Source of the DNA: Chaetorhynchus papuensis
Lineage: Eukaryota; Chordata; Aves; Passeriformes; Rhipiduridae
Length of the DNA: 64,000 nt
Direction of reading: 5' to 3'
Assembly (NCBI GenBank): GCA_013396525.1
Contig: VWYX01000917.1
Span: forward strand, 167,829 to 231,828
Shown here in pieces: positions 1 through 12,000 of the stretch (positions are counted from its first letter, which is position 1; each line of letters begins with the position of its first letter). The position numbers were made by a program, and so were the translations under genes. The notes beneath the pieces were generated by a model, which was given only the letters and a program-made list of their open reading frames with translations, searched no databases and was not told the DNA's origin.

Positions 1-1058
1 AAAAAAAAAAAGAAAAAGAAAAGAAAATAAAAAGAAAAAACTTCCAGAAAAGATTTTCCCTCTGGGTCCAGAGTTAGGAGTGACAGCAGAGGACAAAGCT
101 TTGCATTAAGGGCAGTATGTCATGTAACAAAAACAGCTGAAGGTTTGGGAGCGACCAGAAACACCCGTGAACGTGGCAGAGGGGAGAAGGAAACTCAGGC
201 AGCACGAGAACAGCTTTGGGGCAGAGGGCAGGCAGTAGGAGGAGGGCAGAGGACAGATGATATGGCCATGAACTTGGAAGGCCCACAGCAGTATTCAAGT
301 AATGGGAGGGTTAAAACCCTAATGAGGCGTTTGTTTTAAAAGAACACTGGCTTTGAGGGTAGAGGTGAATGGGGCAGCTCCTGGAGGAGCTCTGCCCCAC
401 CTCAGCACAGAGCAGAGAGCTCTGTGTGCCCCATGGCAGATGGGAGAGCTGGTCTAGGTGCTGCCCAGGGTTATTAGAGCCCATCCCTTGGGAGGATTTA
501 GCCCCGTGTGCTCCTTTTGGGGAAGCACCAGCTGAACCGAGCCCAGGGGGTTTGTCCTGAAGCAGCTTTGTGAGGGATCTGCCAGCATTGTGGAGTTCCA
601 GTTTGCAGAATAAAAGAAAGGCCAAATAAAGAGACCTTGGCACAACCTTCACATTTACAGGGGCTCTCACCCCACCAACTGCCCAGCACCATTTCAAGGC
701 ATGGGGAAAATTCAAGTTAGGAACTAGGATCTGGTTGTAAGCAAAACTCCACCTTGCCAAAGCAAGCCAACATCAATTTTCTCATGATAAAGGTGTTCTT
801 TTAAAACAAACCAACAACAACAACAACAAAAAAAGAACATTTGAGGTTATCTGAGTTAAACTTAAAAAAACCCAAACAGTCCTGCAGTCAGAGTCACACA
901 CAGAAGAACCAACCCACACCTACATGCGCCAGGAACAGTAAAATGACAATATATATAAAATTAACCAATAAAGTGCATGTTCCTTATATTACACCTGCCC
1001 CCTGCGTGAAAGCAACACCACGGGTTCTGGGTAAGAAATCACAGCCAAGGGCCCAGGA
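1..1058 (-). other. SSH2: SSH2 3' untranslated region (partial)
   Basis: Downstream of the SSH2 stop. I see no minus-strand AATAAA (TTTATT on the given strand) here, so the 3' UTR probably continues beyond base 1. It contains an A-rich run at 1-44 and a short CAA repeat near 806-836. The AATAAA strings visible near 624 and 967 are on the plus strand, the wrong orientation for SSH2. No second gene is supported. Confidence 0.7.
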
Positions 1059-3029
1059 TCACATCGTGTTGTAGAGGGGATTGGTTGTCCGCTTTTTGTC
1101 ATTGGTCTTTTTGAGCCTCCTCAGAGGGTGAGTTCTCCCGTGCTGCTGCCGTGGGGCAACAGCCAGAGCTTGAGATGGAGCCAAAGAGTCCAGGACCTGC
1201 ACCTGGAGCAGCGGAGGGCCCTCCCCGGAGCTAGTCCACGTCGGATCTGCACTGGAACACAAACTCTGCTGGCTGGAGCTGCACTCTTTGGCGTACTGAG
1301 CCAGCGGCCTCTCCACCGGCCTGCTCTGGGCAATGCACTCGGCTGTTCTGAGCTGTTCCACAAAATGCTTAGTGGGCTCCTGGGAGGAGAGGCGATGCTT
1401 CCCACACGTGCTCTCCGAGCCCCTCTCGAAACTCCCCCCACAAAAGCCTCGACCGAGGGCAACGCAGGTGAGAAGCACCGGGTTGGCATCGGAAGAGGCC
1501 GACTCCCTCTCACGTAAGTCATCCTTGGAGAGGTCCAGGCAGTCCAGTTTGGCCAGGGATGCCGAGCGCTTCATGTGGGAGGGCGTGGTGAGCCCTGCGT
1601 GCCGGATCCGAGCCTCTATCTCCTTCGCCCGCTGCTTGACCAGCCCGGGGCTGCTGGAGCGCTCCTCCACGCTGCGGCTGCTGGAGCTGTGCGGGAGGCT
1701 GTAACACAGGAACGAGATGTCCAGAAGGTCCGTGTTTTCAGCACGCTGCCCGGTGAAGTCCTCACCGCTCAGCTGCCTCGAGATGCCAGCACCGCCCCCA
1801 CTGCAGAGAGGTTTGGGACCGTCCCTGAACGGGAGAGCTGCGTCTCCCTCGGTGCCGCACGGCGTGAGCGGCTCACCGTCTGTACTCGTGCTCTGCTCGG
1901 TGACACCTTCCAGGTGAACGACGTAGGGGTAAGGAGAGCGCTCGAGGCTGCCTGACGGTGGACAGGTCACCTGGGCAGAGGGAGCAGCAGCGCCGAGGTG
2001 AGCAGACATCCCACCGCCTTCCTCGCTGGGGCTGCCCACGGTGAAGGCGGCCTGCTTGCGTACCGCGTGCTCCGGGGGCGAGGGATCCGCCGGAGCCTTC
2101 TCCGAGCACACCGAGGGGTTCAAGTTTTCATCTAAAGACGGGGTGGCCGTGGCCAGCCCGCCCTGCTCACAGCTTGTGTCGGGGCGCTGCTCCGCAGGCC
2201 TCACCGTGAGGGTGTATTCGATGATTTCGATTCTCTTTGGGAGGAGGGAGGGCAGGGATGGCTCCTCCGTCCCATCAAACGAGACCACTGTCCTGTGCTC
2301 TTGTGCCACTCCCTCCTGCCCCGGGCTGGGTTCTGCAGGCAGGGACTCCTGGGCAGGGGGCCCGAGGGGAGCAGGCAGGTGTCTGCCCGCAGGCTGCTCT
2401 GCCCCGGGGGGCAGCAGCGGCTCCTCGGCGCCCGGACCCTGAGCCTTGTCACCCTCCGGAGCCAGCTCCAGGGGCAGCTCCTCGCTCTTCCCCCGTGGCA
2501 GGAGCTCGGCAGCGGGGGAGTCGTTCCTGGAGTTCTTGCGGGTCGGTAAAGTGCAGGCTGGGGCCGTGTGCTGGTGCTCCTGCTCCTGCCTCAAGCGCTC
2601 CTCGAACTCCAGCGTGGCGCGCCGGACGGAGCCCGGGCACCACTTGGGCTCAGGGTTGACGGAGCCACGAGGCTCCTGCTGCTCCCCACCAGAGCTGCCT
2701 TCCTCCAGGTCTGATTTACCAAAAGACAGCTGCAGAGATGGGGATTCTTCCTGCTCAGCTGGCAGAGGGTCCTTCTCCTTTTCCTGGTGTCCAGCACAGG
2801 CTCCTTCACTCTGTTCCAATTTTTCTGATGCCCAAATCACCTCCACGGGCAGGTCATGCATCGTGTTCCTCTTTGGTGTCTGGCTGAGGTTGGCTGAACC
2901 CTCTTTCTGCTGGGCAGGTCCTACTCCCTGGTTGATTGACTCGATCTCTGTGATAATTTCCTTCACAGAAATGGCATTTTCTGAGTGGGATCTCGTGAGA
3001 TGACCTGCACCAGGCAGCTCAGGGACCTC
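1059..3029 (-). CDS. SSH2: SSH2 terminal coding exon: long C-terminal tail and stop
   Basis: A TGTTGCAG acceptor opens 1971 nt encoding residues 714-1369 and TGA at 1061-1059. Conserved islands are RSHSENAISVKEIITEIESI, VRRATLEFEERLRQEQEH, RKNSRNDSP, PKRIEIIEYT, KQRAKEIEARIRHAGL with KRSASLAKLDCLDL, RPVERPLAQYAKE, and the end VAPRQQHGRTHPLRRLKK to NPLYNTM. The segments between are proline, serine and acidic-rich and poorly conserved. GC and CpG are higher than in the introns. The frame stays open upstream to 3386, but that stretch is intron: a consensus acceptor and the human alignment both place the exon start at 3029. Confidence 0.96.
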   Translation of the reverse strand, partial: EVPELPGAGHLTRSHSENAISVKEIITEIESINQGVGPAQQKEGSANLSQTPKRNTMHDLPVEVIWASEKLEQSEGACAGHQEKEKDPLPAEQEESPSLQLSFGKSDLEEGSSGGEQQEPRGSVNPEPKWCPGSVRRATLEFEERLRQEQEHQHTAPACTLPTRKNSRNDSPAAELLPRGKSEELPLELAPEGDKAQGPGAEEPLLPPGAEQPAGRHLPAPLGPPAQESLPAEPSPGQEGVAQEHRTVVSFDGTEEPSLPSLLPKRIEIIEYTLTVRPAEQRPDTSCEQGGLATATPSLDENLNPSVCSEKAPADPSPPEHAVRKQAAFTVGSPSEEGGGMSAHLGAAAPSAQVTCPPSGSLERSPYPYVVHLEGVTEQSTSTDGEPLTPCGTEGDAALPFRDGPKPLCSGGGAGISRQLSGEDFTGQRAENTDLLDISFLCYSLPHSSSSRSVEERSSSPGLVKQRAKEIEARIRHAGLTTPSHMKRSASLAKLDCLDLSKDDLRERESASSDANPVLLTCVALGRGFCGGSFERGSESTCGKHRLSSQEPTKHFVEQLRTAECIAQSRPVERPLAQYAKECSSSQQSLCSSADPTWTSSGEGPPLLQVQVLDSLAPSQALAVAPRQQHGRTHPLRRLKKTNDKKRTTNPLYNTM

Positions 3030-6000
3030 CTGCAACACACAGACAGGAGAATTACAAAGTGCATCAGCTGTGCTGACACAGAGAAAACAGCAGCAGGGTA
3101 GAGAAAATAGGGGTGCACATCTCCAAAGGGACAAAAAGGCATGTGGCAGTGTGTGGAGAGAGAACATCAGAGCAGTGATCACTAATGGAGATTTTTTTAC
3201 TGTCTCTGGGACTGAATTTAACATATTCCAGGCTGGATCTTCACTAAGACTGAGATCTAAGAACTTTAATTGCCACAAAACCCAAGGAAAAGGTAGCTTT
3301 TTTTTTTTTTTTCCTAAGCGAAGAAAAGTCCAACAAACAGAAAGAATCCTAATACTGCTAAAAGTGCCATTTTGAACTGAAAACATGACAAATTCTGCTC
3401 ATGTACGGAGCAAACAGAAGTACAGCAAAAAGAATGACCAAGCATCGAAACACTCTGGTTTCCCAGAGGAAAATGGCCAGGGAGGCTCCCAATCCACACA
3501 GACACTTTCTGCCAAATCACAGGAGAGAGCACTGGCCTATTATATTTGGAAGAGCCTTACTGCCTCACATGGGGATGGAAAAGATTCAAGCAATGCAGCG
3601 TGGAATTTAAATAAGAGAAGCTCCCAGAAAATGATGGCCCAGGACATCATCAATCCCTGTGAGAGTCCTGGAGGCTGAAAAGCAATTACGAGAAAAAGGT
3701 ACCTAAATTTAGAGGTTACTAAATTTTGTCAAGACCATCTCTCTCTACCCAGGAGAAGCGAACCATGATGTGCCCAATCTCATCACTCCAGACCTGGACA
3801 GGTTAATTTCTTCCTCCAGCAGTGGAAGCTCTACACCTGTCTTGATTTACTACCCCAACCAGGGAAAAGGGCCAGTTTTGCCCCATTCTGTGGTGGATTT
3901 CTCAAGTCAGATAAGTATCTGTGCAGATTTGGGATGCTGGCTGGGCTCAGGGTCTGGCTAAATTAGTGGGTCAAGTCCCACCTTTCTGCTCTCCTGATGC
4001 AAAGCTCAAAAATAAGTTTCTCACGAGAACAGCACAGCAGGTCAGGTCAAGGTTGGCTCACGGCCCTGCCAATGCCAGCAAACCGATGTTTAAGGAAAAA
4101 GTGCAGAAAAGGGCAAGTATCTAAAAGTGAAGGAAAGGGGAAGCATCAGGCAATCCCTCCCCAAACACCCTTTCCAGTGAAAGCAGGGCCACAAAATCCC
4201 ATCCACAGCCACCCCACAGCAGAGAACAACCCACAGACAGCGTCGAGCAGCAGTTCCTAAAAAAACTGAGCAAGTTATTTTAACCTTTTGTTGCTCTTCA
4301 TCTGTGGAAGAGTCATCTGATGCCTGAGGAGAGTTTCCAGGGCTGTTCCTTCGAGCATCTGCACCCCCATCTGCAGCAGGTGGCACTTCCAGCATGGGCA
4401 CCCTGGAGACCCCATTCCTCCCAGACCCTTGCTCTTCTGGCCTGGAATGGGAGCAGGTGCGTGACCGGCTCTCCTGGGAGAGCTCCACGAATTTCTCCAG
4501 AGCGCTGAAGAAATCGATCCTGTCTGTGCTGAGGTCTGTCACTTCGGGCTGAGGGTTCTGTTGGAGACCTGGGGAATTTTGGTTTGGTGACTGGGGGAAG
4601 TCTTTTAAGCATGAAGTGAATTCTTCCATGGGAACCAAGTGCACGTTCATATCAGGCTTAAGGGCATCTTTTTCTAGATCATCCACTGTCAGATCAGGAA
4701 ACTGCGTTATTTCCAAGGGGTGCTGGAGCTGCATTAAGGCCTCAGAAGCATGGCAGTTGTCAGGGGGGACAGAGTCTACACAGCACCCCGCCGTACAGCC
4801 ATTGATATTGTTCAGGTTCAGCTTGTCCTCCATCTGCTCAGCGTGGAAGTCTCTGCAAGTAAACTCTAAGTGGATCCTTCTCTCCTTCACACACGCGTCC
4901 TCGATCATGTTCGTGTCCTCCGGGAGCTGCTGCTCTCTGTCCAGCTCAGCTGAGTAGATGGGAGACATGGGCTGCTGGTTGTCGTTGGTCTTGGCCTCTG
5001 AGATCTGGTCGGCTGAGGTGGTGATCTCCTTTTTGTTCAGCTCCAGCCCAGCCTTGCAGATGGGCTCGTGGTGATCCGAGAGGTCGCTGTCCGAGTGCGA
5101 GCGCCACAGTTTGTTGTGCCGCTGTTTGCTGCGGGCAAGGAGAGCAGAGGAAAACAGTGAGTAATTTCCACATACCAGAGCCAGATCCACCTTGTAAGAG
5201 GACACGACCTACAACAAAAACTGTGCCAAATGCTGGAGTCACTGACCGCAACCGCAGCTTCACCTGAAACGTTTCAGGGCCAAACGTGCTGCTGGAAAAG
5301 TTGATTCAGTAATGAGCCACTTTCCAGGAGCTGAATCCCATGGCACCATTCTGCTCCACACACCCCTCGCTATTCCCCTGCAGTGTTGGATCCATCCACT
5401 CAACAAATGCAATGTTTAATTGACTGCAGAATTTGGTCCTTTCTCAGCCAGCACTTTGCCATTAGCTAGCAGGTGAGCAGTGACCAGATGAGAGAGAACC
5501 CCTTGTGCTGGACAAAAGCAGGTGGTGGGCACTGAATAAAGTCCAATTTCCCTCATGGTTCCTTCTCTGAGTAGCTTCAGTCATCCATAACTGGCTTTTG
5601 TAACCAAAGGATAGGGTGGGATGAGCAGAGGTGGGTGTGTGCAAAAACACACAAGACATCCTCAATGGTAAACAAAGAGCCCAAATTACCACCCACCTTC
5701 CACAGGAAGGAAGCTCAGAACTCCTCCAGCTCCTGGAAAGCCCCTTTAGGAAAGTCTGAGCCATCAAAAGGCCAAGCAACTGCCAGTGGCATTGCATCAC
5801 CTTCCTCATCTTCACCTGCCAAAAACCCCAACCCATGCACCTGGGCTTACAGAGAGCACTGGAGGCAACTTCTTGCCATGAAATCCCAGAGCCAGCCCAG
5901 GCTGCCAGGGTTTGCTGAGTGGTCACGGCCACAGGGATGTGTTTCCACCCATTGCCCCTAGGAGGAACACAGAAACCACAGAAACCTCCTTGGAGCTGCA

Positions 6001-9000
6001 GGAGATCTTGCAAAACCCCTCCAGTACCTTGCTCGTATGAGCAGGCGCTCCCAGACACATCCAGTGGCCACAGGAAGCTAATTAACAGATGGTACTGAGC
6101 TAATTACCGTGTGCCAGCTCAGTTGTGGGTGCCCAACAGCTAAGGAAAATAATCCATTGCAGATTTAGCTTTTCAACCCTATAATCAGTGACAACCTTCA
6201 CGTGTGACACAGGGCAGACTCAGGTCCTTTCTCAGGAGAGGAGGGTCAGGATCAAAGGCCAAGGACACTGTCCTGGGGTGCACATGCTCTGTCTCCACTG
6301 GGTTTTGGAGCAGTTTGACACTGGCAGCAGAACCAGGCTTGCCCTTAAGGCAGGTTCTTGCCTGGGCTCTGTCTGGGATGTCATCTGACATCCCTGCTCA
6401 ACAACCTGGGGAGCTGCTGGTGTTTTCTGAGGGCACTTCAGTGCTCAGATCCAGCTTTCTGCTGCACATCTGGTTTTGAAAGTGAAAATTACCCTCCCGT
6501 GTGAGCAACTGGCAGAGATCTGAGGACCAAACCAGATGTCAAGCACCAGTGGCAGAGGTGTGCTGTGCTACCTTCCAACCTCACACTTCCCCAGTCTGAC
6601 AACCTGCACGAGGTGTTTGATGCAGGCTCAGAGAACAGGAGCCCACATCCCTTCCCAGAACCCACAGCCGCCTCTTGACCTTCCTGGGCAACATTTCCAG
6701 TGCTTGTGCCCACACCAGCTTTGGACCAGGAGTCCCCCACACCTCCCACCAGCTCTCCAGGCTTGGGTATAAAACTGCTGCTGATTCACAAGCTGCACAA
6801 GGCACAGGAGATCCCAAACACTGGTTTCCTGTAACTTATCTATAACTAATAACAGAAACAGGCCTGGCTCAGCCTTGCTGTGTTTATCAACAGAGGGAGG
6901 GGACAGTTTAACTAACCCCAGGAAGCATGACAGTCCCAAAGAGCAAAACACACTTGTTGTTGTGACTAAAAGCAGGCAGGGGGTTTTCATTTTACAGCTG
7001 GAAAACATATCCCAGTTGCCATAACCCCAGCACAAAACCGTAACTGGATAGTGCGAGCACATGGCTGCCCTCACATACCTTCCCCCTGAAATTGGAGCAG
7101 TCACATGAGTGTCAATCTGTTGTTTTTTTTGTTTTTGTTTTTTTTACCTGTCCTGGAATACTGCAGCAATAAACAAGGCGGCCAGAGGCCAGAGGGCAAT
7201 GCTGAATAACACAAAGAAAGAGGGGAAAAAAAGCAGTTTGGAGCTGAGAGAGGAAGTGGATAAAGAGGGACAGTTTCTGCAGCATGGAGGAGCCATTCCT
7301 TGCTTCAATGAAGCTTCATTTACTGCAGGCATTTTCATCCTCCACAGATGTAAGGCACTGCTCTTGCATTTTTTAAAGCCTCACAAGTAATCCTGTTTGT
7401 GCCATTGTACAGGGACTTGCAGAGTAGGTCAGGAACAGGGCTGTGCTTCAGTGGAAGCCACGTGCCTATAAATGGTGGCAGCAAGAAAGATGTACCTCCA
7501 AAAAAGAAATTTATACTAAAAGACAGGGAAAAATAATCCTTAACCAAAATGTTTGTACAGGGTGGCTTTGCAGGCATGTCACCAACTACCAGACTGGCAG
7601 ATTACCCAAACCAACTGCCAGGCTGAGGGCTTGAAGATGTGAGAGACCAGCTGCTCCCACACCAGGGCTCCTCACAGGTGTTCACACACCTACTGGTGTG
7701 TTTTTCACACCTAAAAAGCTTCTTTTTCTCCATGCAATCTACCCCAGTGAGATCTAATTTCCCAGTCGGGTCAATGCAAACCACACTGGTCAGGTCATCT
7801 CTGGCCCAGAGTTAAGCACTGACCTTTACTAACTGGTGCCAGCAGCATGTTTGGTGTCACATGAGGCACCCAAGGCAGGTGTGGTGTCTGTCTCAAAGGG
7901 TTTCAGTCCAGCAGGGCACTGTTTTTTAAAATTATCTATTCCACGTGGTCTGTCCTGAGACTCAATACCACTTGGCTGCTTTTTAGAGAGAAAGAGGGTC
8001 ATTATGGCAGGCAGGGTTTGGGGAGCAGGGGAGAGGAAGGCAGGCATGGGAAGAGGTGGAAGATGAAGATCCTGAGGGTGCATCTGGTCAGGGAGTAAGT
8101 TGGGAGCAGCCCCGAGGTTGTTCACCTGTGCAGAGAGGGAAAGAGGAAGCACACTCCAGTGACAGGGGAGCTTACACCAAGGGTTTGGTGTAAAAATTGG
8201 GAATCCAGGCCTGGCCCAGCAACAAACACAGTCAGGATGCTGGGAACAGGTAGACAGCAAAGAAGGAAGGATAAGTTACTAGAATGAAAGGGAAGGGAGG
8301 TCTTTGCAAGTGGATAGAACTGACATGAAAGGACAAAATCAAGTAGGGGTCAGAGGCAAGAAGGGTGCCCTAAAGAGAGCACAAGTGACTGAGCTGCTGT
8401 AAATAACAGCATATAAAACAATGGCTGGACTCAACCTTAAAGCTTTTTTCCAACCTAAATGATTCTACAATTAGCAGGCACCTCCCAATAGCACTGAGAA
8501 GCTTTGAAATTTACTATTTACTTTGGTCCAAACCTGCTAAGAGCCACCCCCTGTGGCAGAAGGCTCTGATTGAGTAACTCTGTTTGCTGCAGATCTGCTC
8601 CCAGGCAAAGCACACCAGGATCCCAAACAAAATACCATAATCTGGCAAAACAGAGTATCACTACCTCCTTCCTGCTGATCACATGAAGACATTGCTTAAC
8701 ACAGCTTAGAAACGTGCAATATTTATGTCTTTTTGCTAGTCAGGTGATTGGCTTGGGATTACAACACACTTGCCCATACCCAGGCCCAGCTCCAGACCAG
8801 CCTCAGGACTCCAGGCAGGAATAAACACCACTGTTGCAACGCACAGAACATCCTGTCCCCTCCCCTCACACCAACACTTACCAAAGGGATCTAAATAAAA
8901 CCAGACCAGCTGCTGAGGAGGGGCATGTTCAAGAGGGAACCGTGAGGAGACAAAGCGAGCTCCCTGCCAAGTGATGTTACAAGCAACAGGGACATCATTT

Positions 9001-12000
9001 ATCTCTGCTGGAGCCTGCATAGCTCTTGAATGCTGCACTCAGATAACACCTCATGGGATGCTACTTTCCAAAAACCAAATATCCTAGAAGTCCAACAGCC
9101 TCCTGACAGCTCCTTGTTACACCCGTTTTCCCAGGCTCAGCTGGGATAACCCTGAGAACAGAGCGCTACTCTCCCTAAGACGCCGAGCTTGCACAACACA
9201 GTGATACAAGCTCTGACTAAAAGAATGGAGCCAACCACTGAAGTGCCATGCCTTAACACGGACAATCAGGATCATTCCTTCCACTCACCTGGCCAGCAGG
9301 ATCCCTTGGTACTCCTCCAGCTGCCGCATGAAGCTGGGGTTGGGCTTGGTGACGGTGCGCCGCTCCTTCACGTAGTCGTACGCCCTGTCCAGGTTCCAGC
9401 CGTATTCCTTCATGGCATAGGCGATCACCGTGGATGCTGAGCGGCTCACTCCCATCTTGCAGTGCACCAGGCACTTAGAACCATTTTTTCTGAAGTGGGA
9501 GCAAGAACAAAAGAGGATCTTTAAACAGAAAACACATGACAAGCTTAAGAAAGCAGCAACTTCTTTACCAGAGTATTATCAAACATATTTTCAACACTGT
9601 GGCCACAGCTGGAGTCTGGGATGTGATCTGATAATCCAATTTACAAACTGGAGCAAGACACACAAAGAAACTGAAGAACAAGGTCCTACTAATATTTGCA
9701 ACAGATTTTGTTACAACAGCTCTTCTGAAGCTGTTATTGCAAAATGGACAAACACAGAGATACAGGAAAACCTCTGAAGACTAACGTGGCACCCTTGAGC
9801 TCAGCCCAAATGGCCCACTGGCATCAAGCAGTATTCCAAGTAAAAAGAGAACCTGTACCACAAACGTGGTGTCACAACTTAGAAACGCATCCCAGAGAGA
9901 TACTGAGCAGTTCAGGGCAGCCTCCAGCACAGGGATGTTCTTCTACTGCAAACCACAAAATTAAAATGCTAGGCAAGCAAGGAGGAAAAGCAGTTGAGAA
10001 AATCAGCAGGAAAACAAAATGCTTAGAATATATCTTCTAAATGCGTGTGTTGTGTTTTCTGAAAGGACTTACTTTGCCTTGGAGATGAATTTGTAGGTAT
10101 CATTCCAGTAAGCCAGAAGATCTGTAGCTTCTTCATCATAAACCCGAATATTGTGGTACTCGAAGAGCCCAGGGAAGAAATTATCTATTTCTCGAGTCAC
10201 ATTCAAAATATACCGTACCCTGCACGGGAACAGCAGAGAGAAACACAGCCCGTTCAGAGAGATGTCCCACTGCTACACTGCAGCCTTGCCTTGCTTTGCT
10301 AAGGGCATTTGAAAGTGCCCTCTTGAACAAAACTCCTGGGAAACCAGCAATTAATGCAAGGAAGCAGCAGCTAACACAGACAATAGGTTTTTCTGGGCAG
10401 TTTAGAGCCTGATAACAGGGATCCATGGATAGAAACTTCCTCTGTACTGTGTCAGGTCACACTGCCCACCACCTCTATTCTTCGTGTCAGCAACACCTGT
10501 GCCACAGGAGCTCCTGCAATTAGTGTTTGCACACTTTTCTCCAAGCCCCTTTGTGAATCTCTCCTCCTGCTGCACCAAAACCACGGGAAGATGGAACACT
10601 AAGCCCCCAAGTAACACCAGAGATAAACAAATGCATAAAATAACTACAGAGAGATGTAAAAGACAATGAGCCACTGGGGAGGATTTATTTCTTATCCCTA
10701 AATTTTCTGGAAAGGAAACTGCTAGAGAAAGCGTGTGGTATTTATGTACACTGCACTCAGTATTTTTAGCCCTGAGGGTTACTTGTAAGATGCTTATGAA
10801 ATGCACTCGTGCTGGGATATCAGGCAGAACAAGGGCACTGCAAGGGAGTGACATCCCTTTTCCCAAGAAGGTATGAGATCACTGGCAACCAAGTAGGACC
10901 TGTCAGACTCAAGGAAACCACAGCAAACCCTGAGCTCAACTAGAAGAGTCAATTTTGCCAGGCAGAATTTCTGAGGTATAGAATTACACTATCAATTCAG
11001 CAGCATGATTAGCTTTTTCCACTGGATTGGCACAAACAAGCCAAACCCATGAATAATTATTTAATTGCACAATCCCGGTGCTTTTATCCACCTGGTCTAG
11101 AGAAAGGAGGCTCTAAGCTTGAAAAGTAGAAAGGGCAGGAACCAGAGGACCCCATCAGTGCTCAGCCTGAGAGCTGCAGGACTTTACTTCCTACTGGGCC
11201 CCACTCAGAGCAACAAATGCTCTTTCCACATTTTCCTTCCTGCCACAGCCTGGAGGTCCGAAGTGCCTCTGTAATCAGCCCAGAACAACGGGCTGGGGCC
11301 GAGGGCACGGAGCCAACTATGCAGCATCCAGTTCAGTAATTGCAGCTTTTTACTACTTAGAGCTATGAGCTTGCTGCCTTCCTTTGTTTGCCTTGGGGAC
11401 ATTAGTCAAGGTCAGGAGGAAGAATCTTTTACTTTAGGGTGCCTGTTCGTGGGACAAGGAGTTTGGAGGAAGCGAGAGCTTGTTTGGATCTGCAAACCCT
11501 TTAGTAAGACTCAGGTTACGCAGCAGGTATGGAATAGAGTTTGTTGGTTAAGGCCAGGCTCTTGCTTTTAAGCTGATGGCCTGAAGCTACTCACCCTCTG
11601 TTCTGCAAATCTTCCAAATTGGAGGCATTCCATTCTGAGCCCTGCAGGGAAAACATGCAAAGGGACACATCAGGCAGAAGGAAGGCATGGCCAGGCAACT
11701 GGTGGAGGGAGGGATGGTCACCACTGAACCAGAGGAGGAAGCTGACCAGCAAAAGGTTGAAGAGCTGGGGGTCCTTTGAGCACAGGGGTACACAGCTGGT
11801 AACCAGGACTGATGTTCAGCACCTTCTCTCACCCCATTAACCAGATCCCTTCTGAAACAAGAAGCAGCTCTGCCAACAAGAGCCCAGCACTGTGTGTTGG
11901 CACTTCCTGAGAATTGCTGACACATCAACCTCAGCAAGACAGGACCACTCCACCCTTTCCCTGGAGGCTGCTGCCAGCTCTGCCCCACAGAGGAGAAACT

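Noticed and set aside
1128..2659. Several plus-strand open frames opposite the terminal SSH2 exon
   Set aside because: They are antisense shadows of a GC-rich coding exon, with no splice or family support.
3030..3386. Open frame extending the last SSH2 exon upstream
   Set aside because: It is intron read-through. A strong TTGCAG acceptor at 3030 and the family alignment start the exon at 3029, and this stretch includes a lysine run from a homopolymer.
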